Shown piece after piece: positions 51,719 through 62,134 of a stretch of DNA of 64,000 nucleotides. Origin of the DNA: Thermincola carboxydiphila (lineage in GTDB: Bacteria > Bacillota > Thermincolia > Thermincolales > UBA2595); assembly GCA_016841325.1 (NCBI GenBank), contig JAENZJ010000006.1, forward strand, positions 1 to 64,000. The letters are read 5' to 3'. Below the pieces are notes generated by a model. The model had not been told where the DNA came from and did not search any database. It saw only the letters and a program-made list of their open reading frames with translations. How positions within the stretch are numbered: the first letter of the stretch is position 1; the number at the start of each line of letters is the position of its first letter. Made by a program: the position numbers and the translations under genes.

Positions 51719-54700
51719 TTGAAAAAAGGGAAGAGTTTGTCTGCCAAAATGCTGCTCATTATCATGCTGTACAGTCTCGTCTTACCCGGACCTGCCGTTT
51801 TTGCGGCATCAAGACCCACGATAACGGTATCGACACCGGTGGATAACGCGGTAGTTAATACAAATTCCGTAGTCGTGTCAGGGTATGTGACCAATACAAT
51901 TATCCTGAAAATAAACGGTGTTGGTGTCTCCTTTGGAAGCAGCGGCTTTTTTTCATATACTGTACGTAACTTATCAGAGGGAACCAATTCCGTCAGGATT
52001 TCTGCCACCAGTTCCTCGGGATATACCTCAAATACATATCTTTCTGTGAATTATGACCCCGAGGCTGTCAGGCCCATAATCGAGATTCAAAGCCATGATG
52101 ACAATCAAAGGGTGTATACGGCAGACCAGACTGTTGGGGGGACCCTGGCTGATGCCGATTCCATGGAGGTGGCTGTAAATGGGGTTGGCGGGATAGTTCC
52201 CACCTTTGACGGGATGGGAGGTTTTACGGCTGATGTTACCCTTGTTCCGGGTGATAACGTTATTGTATTTACTGCCAGCAACTCCGGGCTTACGGTCACC
52301 GAGACCCTTCATCTCACCTATACCAGGTCGGCCCTCATTTCAGACCTTACTGTAAACGACATTGGTGTCAATGATTATATTACCGTTACTGCAGGTTCGG
52401 TTACCCTGGCAGGTTATGCACCTGATGCCGATTCTGTAGAGATTGTGTTTAACGATCATAACATTGCCCCGAACTTTGATGGAAATTCTTTTTCTGTTGC
52501 TTTAAGCCTGGTCAGCGGGGCTAACCGGGTAGCCATTACGGCAGAGAGCGCCGGGGTAAGTGAAACCCGGGACATCACTGTCTATTACGGTGAAGCTGGT
52601 CCTCAGGTTTATGATGTATCCCCTGAAAACAACAGTACTGTATATACGACATCAGTGACAGTAAAGGGGACAGTCCGTGATGCGGCTTCCCTTACTGTTA
52701 ACGGATACAGCACTTCCATTGCCTCAGATGGGGCCTTTTCCCGCACTGTGACCCTCAGTCCAAAGGAATGGAATATCATTACCATAGCTGCAACCTCTTC
52801 GGGCGGAGTTGTCACCACACATACCTTTAACATATATTGTGAGACGGATCCGGTAATTTTTCTGGATGAACCTGATGACGGGGATATTCTCTATAACCCC
52901 GTCCTGACTGTATCGGGAAAAGTGGTCAACACCAAATACAATGGATTGACAGTTAACGGGACGGTTGTTTCCTTCAATTCGTCAGGGGATTTTTCCAAAA
53001 CCATTACTATGAAACCGGGGTATAACACTATTGATGTAAAAGCACTAAACTCTGCAGGTGTAGAGGCTGTAGAAACCGTCACCGTGGAATACCGCGGGGG
53101 GCCCGGGATAGTCAACCTGACTCCGGAACCGGGCCTGACCCATACGGTAAACAGCGACTCTGTAACTGTCACCGGAAAAATTGTCAATATTCCCTCCGGA
53201 GGGCTGAAAATTAACGATTCTGTGGTAAGTTTTGACAGCAGCGGGAACTTTAAAAAGACTGTTAAGTTATCGGCAGGCCTTAATGAAATCAGGATTACTG
53301 CAACTGACGGTTATTCCACCGCTGTGGCCACTATAAATATAAGGTATGAATCAGGGCCGGTGATCATTATTACCTCTCCTGATAACGGGGATGTAGTTGT
53401 CAGGGACAGGGTGACAATTGAGGGACGGGTATTAAATACCGAAAGAAACGGGCTGAATGTCAATGATGAAACCGTTTCTTTCAGCAGCAGTGATGGCAGT
53501 TTTTCCACAGAGGTGGAGCTGGCAGGGGTTAGAAATGAAATAGTTGTCACTGCTTATGACGGGGAAAAGTCGGCCCAAAAAACCCTGTACATTTATTACA
53601 GCGGTATACCGGGCATCACTGTATCATCTCACAGTAACGGGGATACGGTGGATACTGCCGACATAATCATAGAGGGGACGGTTTTTCCTGAGGAGAATGG
53701 TGAATTAAATCAGTTCACCGTAAATGGTGTAAACACCCTGGACCGGGTCTCAGGCGGCAATTTCCGCTCCCGCCCGATTACACTGGAATCAGGCGATAAC
53801 GAGATTGAGTTAAGCCTTACCACTGCCCCGGTTGTCATTTCAGAGGGTGAGGCCCAGGGTGATGTAATACCTTCCCGGACAGCTTCACGCAAAATCTCAC
53901 TGACATATAATGACGGGCCTTCCATTACGGTCGATTCTCCCCTGGAAGGGTCAACGGTTTATTCAAATATGGTTACTATAAAGGGCAAATTGAAAAAAGC
54001 CGATTTCAATACCCTGACAATTGGAGGAGAAGAGACAGAGGTCAGGTCAGATGGAAGTTTTTCCCGCGGTGTAATCCTAAAAGGCGGGGAAAATAAAATT
54101 GAACTAAGTGCAAGTTTTGGAGAAGCCTCAACTACTAAGACGCTTACGGTGTACTATAATACAATAGCAAAGGAAGGCTCTGAGGTCAGGACAGAGGTTG
54201 CTGACGGTGATGAAATCAAGGCCTATGATGACTGGATAAAGATTAAGCTGGATACAGGTTCGGTAGGGTTTGACACGGAATCCCTGCTGACGGTGGAGGA
54301 CCCGGGCGACCTGGAGGATGCCCCCGACCAGTCAGCTTTTGTGGGACCACTGTTCCGCCTGCGCTGGTCCGGTGATGAACCTGTAAAGCCTTACCAGGTG
54401 ACTCTGAAATATGACGATGTAGTGGGTGAAAAACAATCCCATAAGGTAACTGTATTGTTCTATGATACCGAGGAGGATGAATGGCAGGTTCTTGGCGGAG
54501 TTGTAGACCCCAAGGCCAGGACTGTGAGGGTTGAGACTGACAGGGAAGGTTATTTTGCTGCTGCCGTCTATTTCAGGACCTTTGATGATGTAAATTACCA
54601 CTGGGCCCAAAGGGATATTGAATTTTTGGTGGCCCGCGGTGCTGTCACCGGGAGGACCGGGGACAGGTTCATGCCTGATTCCAGTGTGACCAGGGCAGAG

Positions 54701-55138
54701 TTTGTGACTTTTCTGGTGCGGACACTGGGACTTCAGGAATACCGGCCGGAAGATGCGTCTTACCGTGATGTGGGCCGGAGGCACTGGGCGTTTCCGTATA
54801 TTGAGGCTGCCTTACGGGCTGGGTTGGTTTCCGGTATCTCTCATGACAGGTTTGCCCCTGACCGGAACATAACCAGGGAAGAGGCTGCAGCACTCCTGGC
54901 CCGTGCAGGTAACCTGAAAACCCCTAAGGAGCAGGAAGTTACCAAGATTTTCAGTGATTTTAGCGATTCCGGCAGGATCAGCCTTTGGGCGAGAGAAGAT
55001 GTGGCTTCTGCAGTAAAGGCAAAACTGATGAAGGGATTCGCTGACAGCACCTTTTCTCCGGGCCAGAACACTACCAGGGCCCAGGCAGCTGCCATGATAG
55101 CACGCCTTACAGAAGCCGTCAATAAGACCTCGCGCTGA
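51719..55138 (+). CDS. Giant cell-surface protein: nine Ig-like repeats plus three SLH domains
   Basis: 1139 residues. A signal peptide ends at VFAAS (about residue 30). About nine beta-sandwich repeats of 75-105 residues follow (pattern SP.nG..V....VTV.G.V, GLTVNG..V.F...G.FS, G.N.I...A). A further beta domain (about 820-950) precedes three SLH motifs (FDDVNYHWAQRDIEFL, YRDVGRRHWAFPYIEAAL, SLWAREDVASAVKAKL) that attach the protein to cell-wall polymers. TTG start after GGGGGG. Likely an S-layer or adhesive surface protein; no catalytic domain seen. Confidence 0.88.
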   Translation: MKKGKSLSAKMLLIIMLYSLVLPGPAVFAASRPTITVSTPVDNAVVNTNSVVVSGYVTNTIILKINGVGVSFGSSGFFSYTVRNLSEGTNSVRISATSSSGYTSNTYLSVNYDPEAVRPIIEIQSHDDNQRVYTADQTVGGTLADADSMEVAVNGVGGIVPTFDGMGGFTADVTLVPGDNVIVFTASNSGLTVTETLHLTYTRSALISDLTVNDIGVNDYITVTAGSVTLAGYAPDADSVEIVFNDHNIAPNFDGNSFSVALSLVSGANRVAITAESAGVSETRDITVYYGEAGPQVYDVSPENNSTVYTTSVTVKGTVRDAASLTVNGYSTSIASDGAFSRTVTLSPKEWNIITIAATSSGGVVTTHTFNIYCETDPVIFLDEPDDGDILYNPVLTVSGKVVNTKYNGLTVNGTVVSFNSSGDFSKTITMKPGYNTIDVKALNSAGVEAVETVTVEYRGGPGIVNLTPEPGLTHTVNSDSVTVTGKIVNIPSGGLKINDSVVSFDSSGNFKKTVKLSAGLNEIRITATDGYSTAVATINIRYESGPVIIITSPDNGDVVVRDRVTIEGRVLNTERNGLNVNDETVSFSSSDGSFSTEVELAGVRNEIVVTAYDGEKSAQKTLYIYYSGIPGITVSSHSNGDTVDTADIIIEGTVFPEENGELNQFTVNGVNTLDRVSGGNFRSRPITLESGDNEIELSLTTAPVVISEGEAQGDVIPSRTASRKISLTYNDGPSITVDSPLEGSTVYSNMVTIKGKLKKADFNTLTIGGEETEVRSDGSFSRGVILKGGENKIELSASFGEASTTKTLTVYYNTIAKEGSEVRTEVADGDEIKAYDDWIKIKLDTGSVGFDTESLLTVEDPGDLEDAPDQSAFVGPLFRLRWSGDEPVKPYQVTLKYDDVVGEKQSHKVTVLFYDTEEDEWQVLGGVVDPKARTVRVETDREGYFAAAVYFRTFDDVNYHWAQRDIEFLVARGAVTGRTGDRFMPDSSVTRAEFVTFLVRTLGLQEYRPEDASYRDVGRRHWAFPYIEAALRAGLVSGISHDRFAPDRNITREEAAALLARAGNLKTPKEQEVTKIFSDFSDSGRISLWAREDVASAVKAKLMKGFADSTFSPGQNTTRAQAAAMIARLTEAVNKTSR

Positions 55139-55167
55139 CAGCAAGGCAGTGATAACCAAAACAGTGA

Positions 55168-55665
55168 TTAACCGTTATCCCCCGGAGGGTTGTCTGACCA
55201 GAAATCATATCCTATGTACCTGGGGTTGCGGTCCAGATTGCTGTAAGTATGGCATATACCGGCATTGACCTTCTTCAGGGTAGCCAGTTTCTCGTCAAAG
55301 GACATTTCAGCCGGAAGCAGGCAGAAATCACCTGCCTGGACGAGGGCTTTCATCGAGTCCATGGTGAGGTCAAAAAGGTGGGAACAACCCTGTTTCTTCC
55401 CGATTATTTCCTGAACAGACCTGCCGACTCCCTTTTGCAGGCGCAGACCTGCCAGTCCCTTCATCCTGGCACAGACTTCAAGGCAAAGGTCAAAAGGGAC
55501 TGTAATCATTTCTGCCCTGGCATCGATAACTGTTTTAGAAGTATTGTCAAATTCGATGACTGTTTTTATTTCATGAAAATTGTCTTTCATGTGTGCCGTT
55601 ACTTCGAGAATATTTCCTTCCAGTTGATTAACCTTAACTGCCTTATTACGTTCAAACAGTGGCAA
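55168..55665 (-). CDS. DUF2889 family protein
   Basis: 165 residues. DUF2889 pattern: outer-strand start LFERNKAVKVNQLEGNILEVTAHMKDNFHEIKT, then KQGCSHLFDLTMDSM with the conserved Cys-x-His, and CHTYSNLD near the end. Function unknown. Convergent with the S-layer gene, 29 bases apart. Confidence 0.75.
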   Translation of the reverse strand: MPLFERNKAVKVNQLEGNILEVTAHMKDNFHEIKTVIEFDNTSKTVIDARAEMITVPFDLCLEVCARMKGLAGLRLQKGVGRSVQEIIGKKQGCSHLFDLTMDSMKALVQAGDFCLLPAEMSFDEKLATLKKVNAGICHTYSNLDRNPRYIGYDFWSDNPPGDNG

Positions 55666-55866
55666 TGGGTACGCCTCCTTGGTATGAAAATTTTACCGGC
55701 CAATGGTTCTATTTTAGGTTAAACTCGCTCAAAAAGCAACTCACAGATAATTTCAGGATACATTTAACCGGAAGACCGGGTTGCACTTGGGAGGCTGAGA
55801 AGGTATAATTTTTATGTACTGTCAGTAAAATACTGTGATCTCCGGGAAACAAAAAATACAACAGGA

Positions 55867-57123
55867 GTGATAACACTGGTACGCAGAATCGGTTCCGGGC
55901 TGGTATTATTTTTCTTTTTAATAACATGCCTGATATCTCCCGCCAGTGCTGCTCAGCAGCAGGCAGCCGCACCGCCTCAGGTTTCCGGAAAAGCTGCCCT
56001 GCTTATGGACGGTAAAAGCGGCGAGATACTGTATACATATAACGCGGATGTTCCGCTGCCTCCGGCCAGTACTACCAAGATACTTACAGGTATTATTGCT
56101 ATCGAAGAGACAGAGCTTACCGACATAGTGACCGGCGGTAAAAACCCGACTCTGGTGATACCTTCTGCCATCGGGCTTCATGAGGGCGAAACCATCACCA
56201 TGGAGAACCTGCTCTATGCCCTTTTTCTGAAATCTGCCAATGACGCTGCGGTGGCCATTGCTGAGCATATAGCCGGTTCAGTGCCTGCTTTCAGTGAGCT
56301 TATGAATAAAAAAGCCAGGGAACTGGGCGCCGTTAACTCCAATTTTGTCAACCCACATGGTTTGCCGGACCCGGACCATTATTCAACAGCACATGACCTG
56401 GCGGTAATTGCCGGGTATGCCATGAAGAACCCGGTATTCAGGGAGTTTGTGAACACCAAGGTAAAGGTGATACCCAGGAAAGATGACTCTGATGTTAAAT
56501 GGCTGCAAAATTCCAATAAACTTTTGTGGCGTTATGAGGCAGCAACCGGAATAAAGACGGGATATACTTCAGAAGCTAAGAATTGTCTGGTGGCTTCAGC
56601 GGCTAAAGGAGATCAGGAAATGATTGCAGTAGTCCTGGGGGAGCCGGGTTCTGTTGTCTGGACCGATGCCCAGAACCTGCTCGATTACGGGTTTGCCAGG
56701 TATAAGACCATAAAAGCCAAGGATGCCGGTATGTTCGTCCGGGAGATCAATGTCAGCGATGGAATCGGGAGTGTGGTCCTGAAAACCGAAGAGGAATTTT
56801 ATTTTACTGTTCCCAGGGCAGAAAATGGTACTGTTAACGAAAAAGTGGTTCTTTCAGATGATATCAGGGCTCCTGTCAAAAAAGGCCAGGTCCTTGGTAA
56901 AATGAATTTTTATCTCTCCGGAAAAGAACTGGGCTCAGTAAACCTGATAGCCGGAAATGATGTTAAGGCCAAAGAGGCCCCCAAGCTAACGCCTGTTAAT
57001 CCCCTTTTGGCGGGAGGACTGATGCTGGGGCTGTTCGTAGCATGGAATGTAAGCAAGCAGAGGAGAAGACGCCGCAGGTTCAGGAGAAGAAACCGGACGT
57101 GGCACAGAAGTCCAATCAGGTAA
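55867..57123 (+). CDS. dacF: D-alanyl-D-alanine carboxypeptidase (DacF/PBP5 class)
   Basis: 418 residues. Signal peptide, then the penicillin-binding motifs SxxK in PPASTTKIL (Ser about residue 61), SxN in KSANDAA and KTG in GIKTGYTSEA. A PBP5 C-terminal domain follows, then one helix (LLAGGLMLGLFVAW) and a very basic end. It trims peptidoglycan peptides, often in spore cortex formation. The start is uncertain: GTG 55867 overlaps AGGAG; CTG 55876 has better spacing. Confidence 0.92.
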   Translation: MITLVRRIGSGLVLFFFLITCLISPASAAQQQAAAPPQVSGKAALLMDGKSGEILYTYNADVPLPPASTTKILTGIIAIEETELTDIVTGGKNPTLVIPSAIGLHEGETITMENLLYALFLKSANDAAVAIAEHIAGSVPAFSELMNKKARELGAVNSNFVNPHGLPDPDHYSTAHDLAVIAGYAMKNPVFREFVNTKVKVIPRKDDSDVKWLQNSNKLLWRYEAATGIKTGYTSEAKNCLVASAAKGDQEMIAVVLGEPGSVVWTDAQNLLDYGFARYKTIKAKDAGMFVREINVSDGIGSVVLKTEEEFYFTVPRAENGTVNEKVVLSDDIRAPVKKGQVLGKMNFYLSGKELGSVNLIAGNDVKAKEAPKLTPVNPLLAGGLMLGLFVAWNVSKQRRRRRRFRRRNRTWHRSPIR

Positions 57124-57137
57124 CGGAGGAATTCAGT

Positions 57138-57368
57138 ATGCCGGGAAGTATCAAAAATGCGGTCACGGCCGAAGCCAAGAAAATATCTACCGCCCTGCTG
57201 ACATGGGGGTTGGGCGTTATTGCCATGGTTGCTTATTGTCTGTTGTTGTATTGGCTGAAAAACAGTTTTGGCATATATATAAGTATGGTTGGAGCCATGG
57301 TGTTCCTGGCTGTAGCCTTTTTTGTCATTGACCTCTGGTGGAGATTGTCACATAAAAAGTACGAATGA
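57138..57368 (+). CDS. Small two-helix membrane protein after dacF
   Basis: 76 residues from ATG 57138 (CGGAGGAATTCAGT upstream). Two helices (WGLGVIAMVAYCLLLYWL and MVGAMVFLAVAFFVIDLWW), basic ends. No family recognised; the longer track start lies inside dacF. Confidence 0.65.
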   Translation: MPGSIKNAVTAEAKKISTALLTWGLGVIAMVAYCLLLYWLKNSFGIYISMVGAMVFLAVAFFVIDLWWRLSHKKYE

Positions 57369-57430
57369 TTGTTCCTCATGTGTAATTGCCTGGATTCGCG
57401 GGTATAATATTAACCGCGGAGGTGTTGGTT

Positions 57431-57721
57431 ATGGGAGAAAAGGGTGAACCCATGCTAAAGGTCTTACCAGGGGGCAATCTGGAACTTGAGGCCCTTCATG
57501 ATAGGGTCATAAATCTTCTGGACACAAATGAAAAACGCGGTATCAGACAGCTGCTGCAAAAAAATAATGAGACCTGCAAAAAATTGATTTTTCCCTATAT
57601 TAAATCACGAGACAATCAGGCAGCAGTGATGACCGCCCTTGCCGGGATCCTGGAAGCCCATGCCAGGGAATGTTATACCATAGGGTATCTTGACTGTGTG
57701 CTCAACGGAAGCAGAGATTAA
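57431..57721 (+). CDS. Hypothetical cytoplasmic protein
   Basis: 96 residues from ATG 57431 (GCGGAGGTGTTGGTT upstream). Mostly helical, no membrane segment; ends in AHARECYTIGYLDCVLNGSRD. No family recognised. Followed by a terminator. Confidence 0.65.
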   Translation: MGEKGEPMLKVLPGGNLELEALHDRVINLLDTNEKRGIRQLLQKNNETCKKLIFPYIKSRDNQAAVMTALAGILEAHARECYTIGYLDCVLNGSRD

Positions 57722-57750
57722 GCAGACATACCGTGACATATTGTGATACA

Positions 57751-57776
57751 AACCCGTAGTCCTGCGGGTTTTTTTG
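57751..57776 (+). terminator. Rho-independent terminator
   Basis: Stem AACCCG / CGGGTT followed by TTTTTGTTTT. Confidence 0.8.
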
Positions 57777-57881
57777 TTTTGTCTGCTTTTACCGGTACAA
57801 GCCAATAGTTATGCAGGATTTTCCGAATAGTTGTAGAAAAAAAGCTACTTAGCTGGGAGAAAACTATTTAGATGGCAGGCG

Positions 57882-59747
57882 GTGCAGGTTTCTATGAAGA
57901 ATTTTGAGGTTACATACAGGGAGGCTAAACCGGTTGAGGCAAATGCGGAATATCTATTAACAGCGGCCCAGCTTTTGCCGGCCGCTGTTTCTGTTGCCCC
58001 GGACCCATCATGCAAAACAGTCATTCATAATCCTGTGGCAGCAGACTTCTTAAGGGTTGACATCTGGGAGGGTTTTTCATATTCAGCTCCTGGCAAACCG
58101 GGGGTCCGCCTTTTTCATATGGGGAAAGAAATGACCCCTGATGATATGCCCTTACAACGTTCAGCCAAACTGGGTGAAGGAGTTTCCAACTTTGAAATCA
58201 CATTTATCTGGGACGACGGGGTTGAGAAAATATCAGTCTGGAATACCTGTCCCTTATGGGGGGCAGATGGCAATATCTCAGGAGCGGTGGGGACATTTAT
58301 TGATGTTACGGCTCCGGCAAAACAGGCTTACAGGAAACATGAGGAAAGGGAGAGGGCAGTTAAGGAGCTGTCCAATGTAATCAATTCCTCCAATGACGGT
58401 ATAATAAGCGGCAGGACAAATGGTATGATCCAGACATGGAATAAAGGGGCGGAAATGATTTTCGGATATTCAGAGAAAGAGGTTATTGGCAGAAATATTT
58501 CTGTATTGTTTCCATTTGAACATTACTGTAAGGCACAAACGATTTTAGATACTGTGGACATTGGGGACAAAGTAAATAATTTCGAGGTGGTCTGCTGCCA
58601 CAAAAATGGCCGTGAGATTAACATTTCATTGTCTGCGGCTCCCATTATAGACAACACCGGCAGTACAACCGGTTTTACCATCATCACACGTGACATTACG
58701 GAAAAAAAACATGCTGAAGAACAGATACTGTTTCAGGCTGCATTGCTGCAGCAGGTTCGCAGTGCAGTAATTGCGGCAGACCTGGAAGACAGGATAACAT
58801 ATTGGAACAACTATGCCGAGAAATTGTTCGGCTGGAAAGCTGAAGAGGTTTTGGGCAAGGATATAAAAAAAGTACATTTCTGTCATCATGATGCAGGAAA
58901 AGTTTACCATATCAGGAGTAGTGTGTTTCAAGAAGGGCACTGGGAAGGTGAGCTTGAGATCAGGCATAAGGACGGCGGTACCGTACCTGTTTACAGGGTG
59001 GTTGCCGCAATCAAAAACACCCGGGGCAACACGGTTGGGTTTGTCAGTGTGAGTACTGATATCAGTGAAAAAAAGCAGGTTGAAAAACAAATGGCCTATT
59101 ATGACAGGCTGAATCTGGTGGGTGAAATGGCGGCCGGGATTGCACATGAAGTAAGAAATCCAATGACTTCTGTCCGGGGATTTCTGCAGATTCTGGAAGG
59201 TAAAGAAGATAACGTCAATTATAGGGAACATTATCAAATCATGATTGAAGAACTGGACAGGGCCAATTCGATAATTACAGAATTTCTTTCACTGGCCAGG
59301 AATAAGAGCATAGAAGTCAGCAGGCGAAACCTGAACAATGTGATTCTTGGCCTTTTGCCTTTACTGCGTGCTGATGCCGCTCTGGATGACAAAAGTATCA
59401 ACATTATCCTGGGAGATATCCCTGAATTGCTGCTGGACGAAAAGGAAATCAGACAATTAATCCTGAATTTAGCCAAAAACGGACTTGAAGCAATGGACAG
59501 AGGGGGCAGAATTACCCTAAAAACATATCAGGAAGGTAAGGCTGTAGTTTTTGAAGTAAAGGATACCGGTAGTGGGATTCCAGAGGAGATAATGGGCAAA
59601 ATAGGGACCCCGTTTTTTACTACCAAGGAAAACGGTACCGGTCTGGGGCTGGCGGTGTGTTACAGTATTGTCGGCAGGCATAATGCGGAAATCGAGATTG
59701 ATACTGAGAAGAATGGCACTTCTTTTATTGTCAGGTTTCAAACCTGA
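57882..59747 (+). CDS. Soluble three-PAS histidine kinase
   Basis: 621 residues, no membrane helix. Three PAS-like domains at about 20-150, 165-285 and 290-410 (the second and third with GYSEKEVIGRNISVLF and GWKAEEVLGKDIKKV). HisKA box GIAHEVRNPMTSVRGFL with the phospho-His at about 425, then ATPase boxes LILNLAKNGLEAM, DTGSGIPEE and GTGLGLAVCYSI. It resembles sporulation kinases (KinA/KinE class). No response regulator is adjacent, so an orphan kinase feeding Spo0A is plausible. Start GTG 57882 or ATG 57894. Confidence 0.88.
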   Translation: MQVSMKNFEVTYREAKPVEANAEYLLTAAQLLPAAVSVAPDPSCKTVIHNPVAADFLRVDIWEGFSYSAPGKPGVRLFHMGKEMTPDDMPLQRSAKLGEGVSNFEITFIWDDGVEKISVWNTCPLWGADGNISGAVGTFIDVTAPAKQAYRKHEERERAVKELSNVINSSNDGIISGRTNGMIQTWNKGAEMIFGYSEKEVIGRNISVLFPFEHYCKAQTILDTVDIGDKVNNFEVVCCHKNGREINISLSAAPIIDNTGSTTGFTIITRDITEKKHAEEQILFQAALLQQVRSAVIAADLEDRITYWNNYAEKLFGWKAEEVLGKDIKKVHFCHHDAGKVYHIRSSVFQEGHWEGELEIRHKDGGTVPVYRVVAAIKNTRGNTVGFVSVSTDISEKKQVEKQMAYYDRLNLVGEMAAGIAHEVRNPMTSVRGFLQILEGKEDNVNYREHYQIMIEELDRANSIITEFLSLARNKSIEVSRRNLNNVILGLLPLLRADAALDDKSINIILGDIPELLLDEKEIRQLILNLAKNGLEAMDRGGRITLKTYQEGKAVVFEVKDTGSGIPEEIMGKIGTPFFTTKENGTGLGLAVCYSIVGRHNAEIEIDTEKNGTSFIVRFQT

Positions 59748-59810
59748 AACATGCGAAACTGCTGGTGGCATTTTAATAAAATGATTCTAAAAAGCAGGAA
59801 ATTCCAGTAA

Positions 59811-59819
59811 TTTGTCGAA
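59811..59819 (+). promoter_or_regulatory. Spo0A box candidate
   Basis: TTTGTCGAA, about 100 bases upstream of the chemoreceptor start and just after the kinase gene. Confidence 0.5.
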
Positions 59820-59917
59820 CCAAATCGATATTATGGTATTGCCTGTATAACCTGACATTAATGCATTGTTTTGGTTATAGATTCTGAATAACTCGACCTG
59901 GGAAGGGGATGTGCCTT

Positions 59918-61600
59918 TTGAGAATGGGTTTCGGTTTCAAACTTGTCATAGTATTTGTCCTGATGCTTTTCTGTATTTCCACAGGGATCGGGTTATATGC
60001 CCTTAATACAATGGACCAGTATGGAATTTCTATTTTAAAGGGAAGGCTTTCGGAGAACCTCAGCCTTACCGGGGAACTTCTCGAACGCACTTATCCCGGA
60101 GAGTGGTGGAGTGAGGGAAGCGTACTGTTTAAGGGTGAAACCGAAATCAATTCCGATTCAGCATTTATGGATGCTATAAGTGAATGCACCGGCAATGAAT
60201 TCCTGGTATACCTGGGGACAGACTTGGTGGCTTCAAACATTAAAGGGATAGAAAATCGAGAGGATTACCGGGTAACACCTGAATTGCTGTCTGACATGCA
60301 GCAGAAAGGCCATGCCTTTGTTGATAAGGTTGAAATTGCCGGGATCAAGGAACTGACCGGTATAATGCCGATTACGGACCAGTCCGGTAAGGTTGCCGGA
60401 TTTTTCGCTGTAAGGATTCCCCACCAGGAGTCGACCGGGCTTGTCAACAGTATCCGGTTACGGATGATGTTTGGAGCCTACCTGGCAATGATAGGAACGG
60501 GGATAATTTTTTATTTTCTTACCAGAGTTATCTCCAAACCTATTCCCAAGATAGTTGAGGGGATGACCAGGGCAGAAAGCGGTGATCTCACCGCACGCCT
60601 CAACATCAATACAAATGACGAATTTGCCTGCCTGGGAGATAATTTTAACAGCATGGTCTCCAATATTGCCGGATTGATCCAAAAAATCCACTCAGTAGCT
60701 GAACAGGTAGCCAGCTCTGCTGACCTGCTCAACAACGGAGCTGCCGAATCATCCAAGACTACGGAACAGATTGCCGCAACCATTCATATGGTGGCCACAG
60801 GGACCGAGGACCAGGCAAAGAGTGTTGAGCAGACATCACTGGTGATTGGGGAAATGTCCAAGGGGATCCAGGATGTCGCCGGACACGCACATGATGTGAT
60901 GAATATTTCCAAGCAAGCCAGTACTACTGCTTGTAAAGGAGGCAGTTCCATACAGAATGCTGTTTCCCAGATGAAGAATATAAATACCAAGGTGAATTCC
61001 ACTGCTGCCACCGTAAGAAATCTGGGCAAGAAATCCAAGTTAATCGGATACATTGTTGATGTTATTACAGGAATTGCCAAGCAGACCAACCTGTTGGCGC
61101 TTAATGCCGCCATTGAGGCTGCCAGGGCGGGTGAACAGGGACGCGGTTTTGCTGTCGTTGCTGAAGAGGTGCGCAAACTTGCCGAACAATCCGGCCAGGC
61201 GGCTAAGGAGATTTCCGACCTTGTTCTGGAGATTCAGGAGGAGACTGATAAGGCTGTAGAAGCAATGGAAGCCGGCATTATGGAGGTTGAAAGCGGGACC
61301 AGCATCGTAAATGAGGCCGGTGAAGCGTTCAACGATATCGTTAGTTCAATTAATAATGTGAACAAAAAAATCCTCGAAGTATCGGCAGCAGCCGAGGAAA
61401 TGGCCGCAGGCGCCCAACAGGCTGTAGCTGCCATGCAAAACATTGCCAGCATCTCAGAGGAAACCGCTGCCAGCGCAGAACAGGTAGCTGCGGCGGCAGA
61501 GGAGCAGACGGCTTCAATTCAGGAGGTTGCCGCCTCGGCATCGGTTCTGGTGAACCTGTCTGAGGAGTTAAAAAGCATGGTGGAAAACTTTAAAGTTTAG
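59918..61600 (+). CDS. Methyl-accepting chemotaxis protein with Cache-type sensor
   Basis: About 560 residues. Helix 1 ([19 protein letters not shown]), outer sensor domain (about 40-180, single-Cache-like), helix 2 (about 188-206), HAMP domain, then a long cytoplasmic signalling domain with the hairpin tip [45 protein letters not shown]. No CheR-binding pentapeptide at the end. Start: TTG 59918 or ATG 59924 fit the GGAAGGGG site better than ATG 59909, which touches it. The ligand is unknown. Confidence 0.92.
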   Translation: MRMGFGFKLVIVFVLMLFCISTGIGLYALNTMDQYGISILKGRLSENLSLTGELLERTYPGEWWSEGSVLFKGETEINSDSAFMDAISECTGNEFLVYLGTDLVASNIKGIENREDYRVTPELLSDMQQKGHAFVDKVEIAGIKELTGIMPITDQSGKVAGFFAVRIPHQESTGLVNSIRLRMMFGAYLAMIGTGIIFYFLTRVISKPIPKIVEGMTRAESGDLTARLNINTNDEFACLGDNFNSMVSNIAGLIQKIHSVAEQVASSADLLNNGAAESSKTTEQIAATIHMVATGTEDQAKSVEQTSLVIGEMSKGIQDVAGHAHDVMNISKQASTTACKGGSSIQNAVSQMKNINTKVNSTAATVRNLGKKSKLIGYIVDVITGIAKQTNLLALNAAIEAARAGEQGRGFAVVAEEVRKLAEQSGQAAKEISDLVLEIQEETDKAVEAMEAGIMEVESGTSIVNEAGEAFNDIVSSINNVNKKILEVSAAAEEMAAGAQQAVAAMQNIASISEETAASAEQVAAAAEEQTASIQEVAASASVLVNLSEELKSMVENFKV

Positions 61601-61625
61601 GTTAAGTGGTTCTGTGACAAGTATT

Positions 61626-61645
61626 GGGCTGCCATTTGGCAGCCC
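61626..61645. terminator. Bidirectional hairpin between convergent genes
   Basis: Perfect 8-bp stem GGGCTGCC / GGCAGCCC, directly abutting the stop codon of the minus-strand gene. Confidence 0.65.
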
Positions 61646-62023
61646 TTACTGTTTGAGGAATTTTTTTCTTAAAATTTTGCTGCCATGGCTGCAGTAGAAC
61701 TCTGCAGTCGGCCCCAGTTTTTCATGGGGTGAGTCAGGGATTTCCCCATCCGCCAGCAGGGTTACCAGGGCGTTAATGTATTCATAAATCATGATTCCAC
61801 TTTTACCTTCCTGTACCCTGCATTTATGTTTTTCGCAGTTTTCCGGGGTAATAACCGCTGCCTCTGCTTCGCGGCCGTCGTAACTGAATACCATACGGTC
61901 CCCTTCAATATGGCTGTCCATATCCAGGCGGGCAGAAATCTTTTCAAAGTATGACGGGCTAAGCAGTACTTTTGGGTTCCTTCCGGCAATACCAAGGACT
62001 TTTTCCAAAGCTTCAAGATGCAT
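61646..62023 (-). CDS. Hypothetical protein
   Basis: 125 residues, soluble. Mixed alpha/beta with VVITPENCEKHKC-like Cys/His content (ENCEKHKCRVQEG) and AEFYCSHGSKILRKKF at the end, so metal binding is possible. No family recognised. A good ribosome site (AAAGGAGAATTTAT) precedes the ATG. Confidence 0.65.
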   Translation of the reverse strand: MHLEALEKVLGIAGRNPKVLLSPSYFEKISARLDMDSHIEGDRMVFSYDGREAEAAVITPENCEKHKCRVQEGKSGIMIYEYINALVTLLADGEIPDSPHEKLGPTAEFYCSHGSKILRKKFLKQ

Positions 62024-62134
62024 ATAAATTCTCCTTTCACTACTGTACTATATTAAATTAACCCAAAACCCGTCAATTTACAATGCATTTTAGTGACCTC
62101 ACCGGAAAATTATCCGATAGCCGGCCGCAAATAC

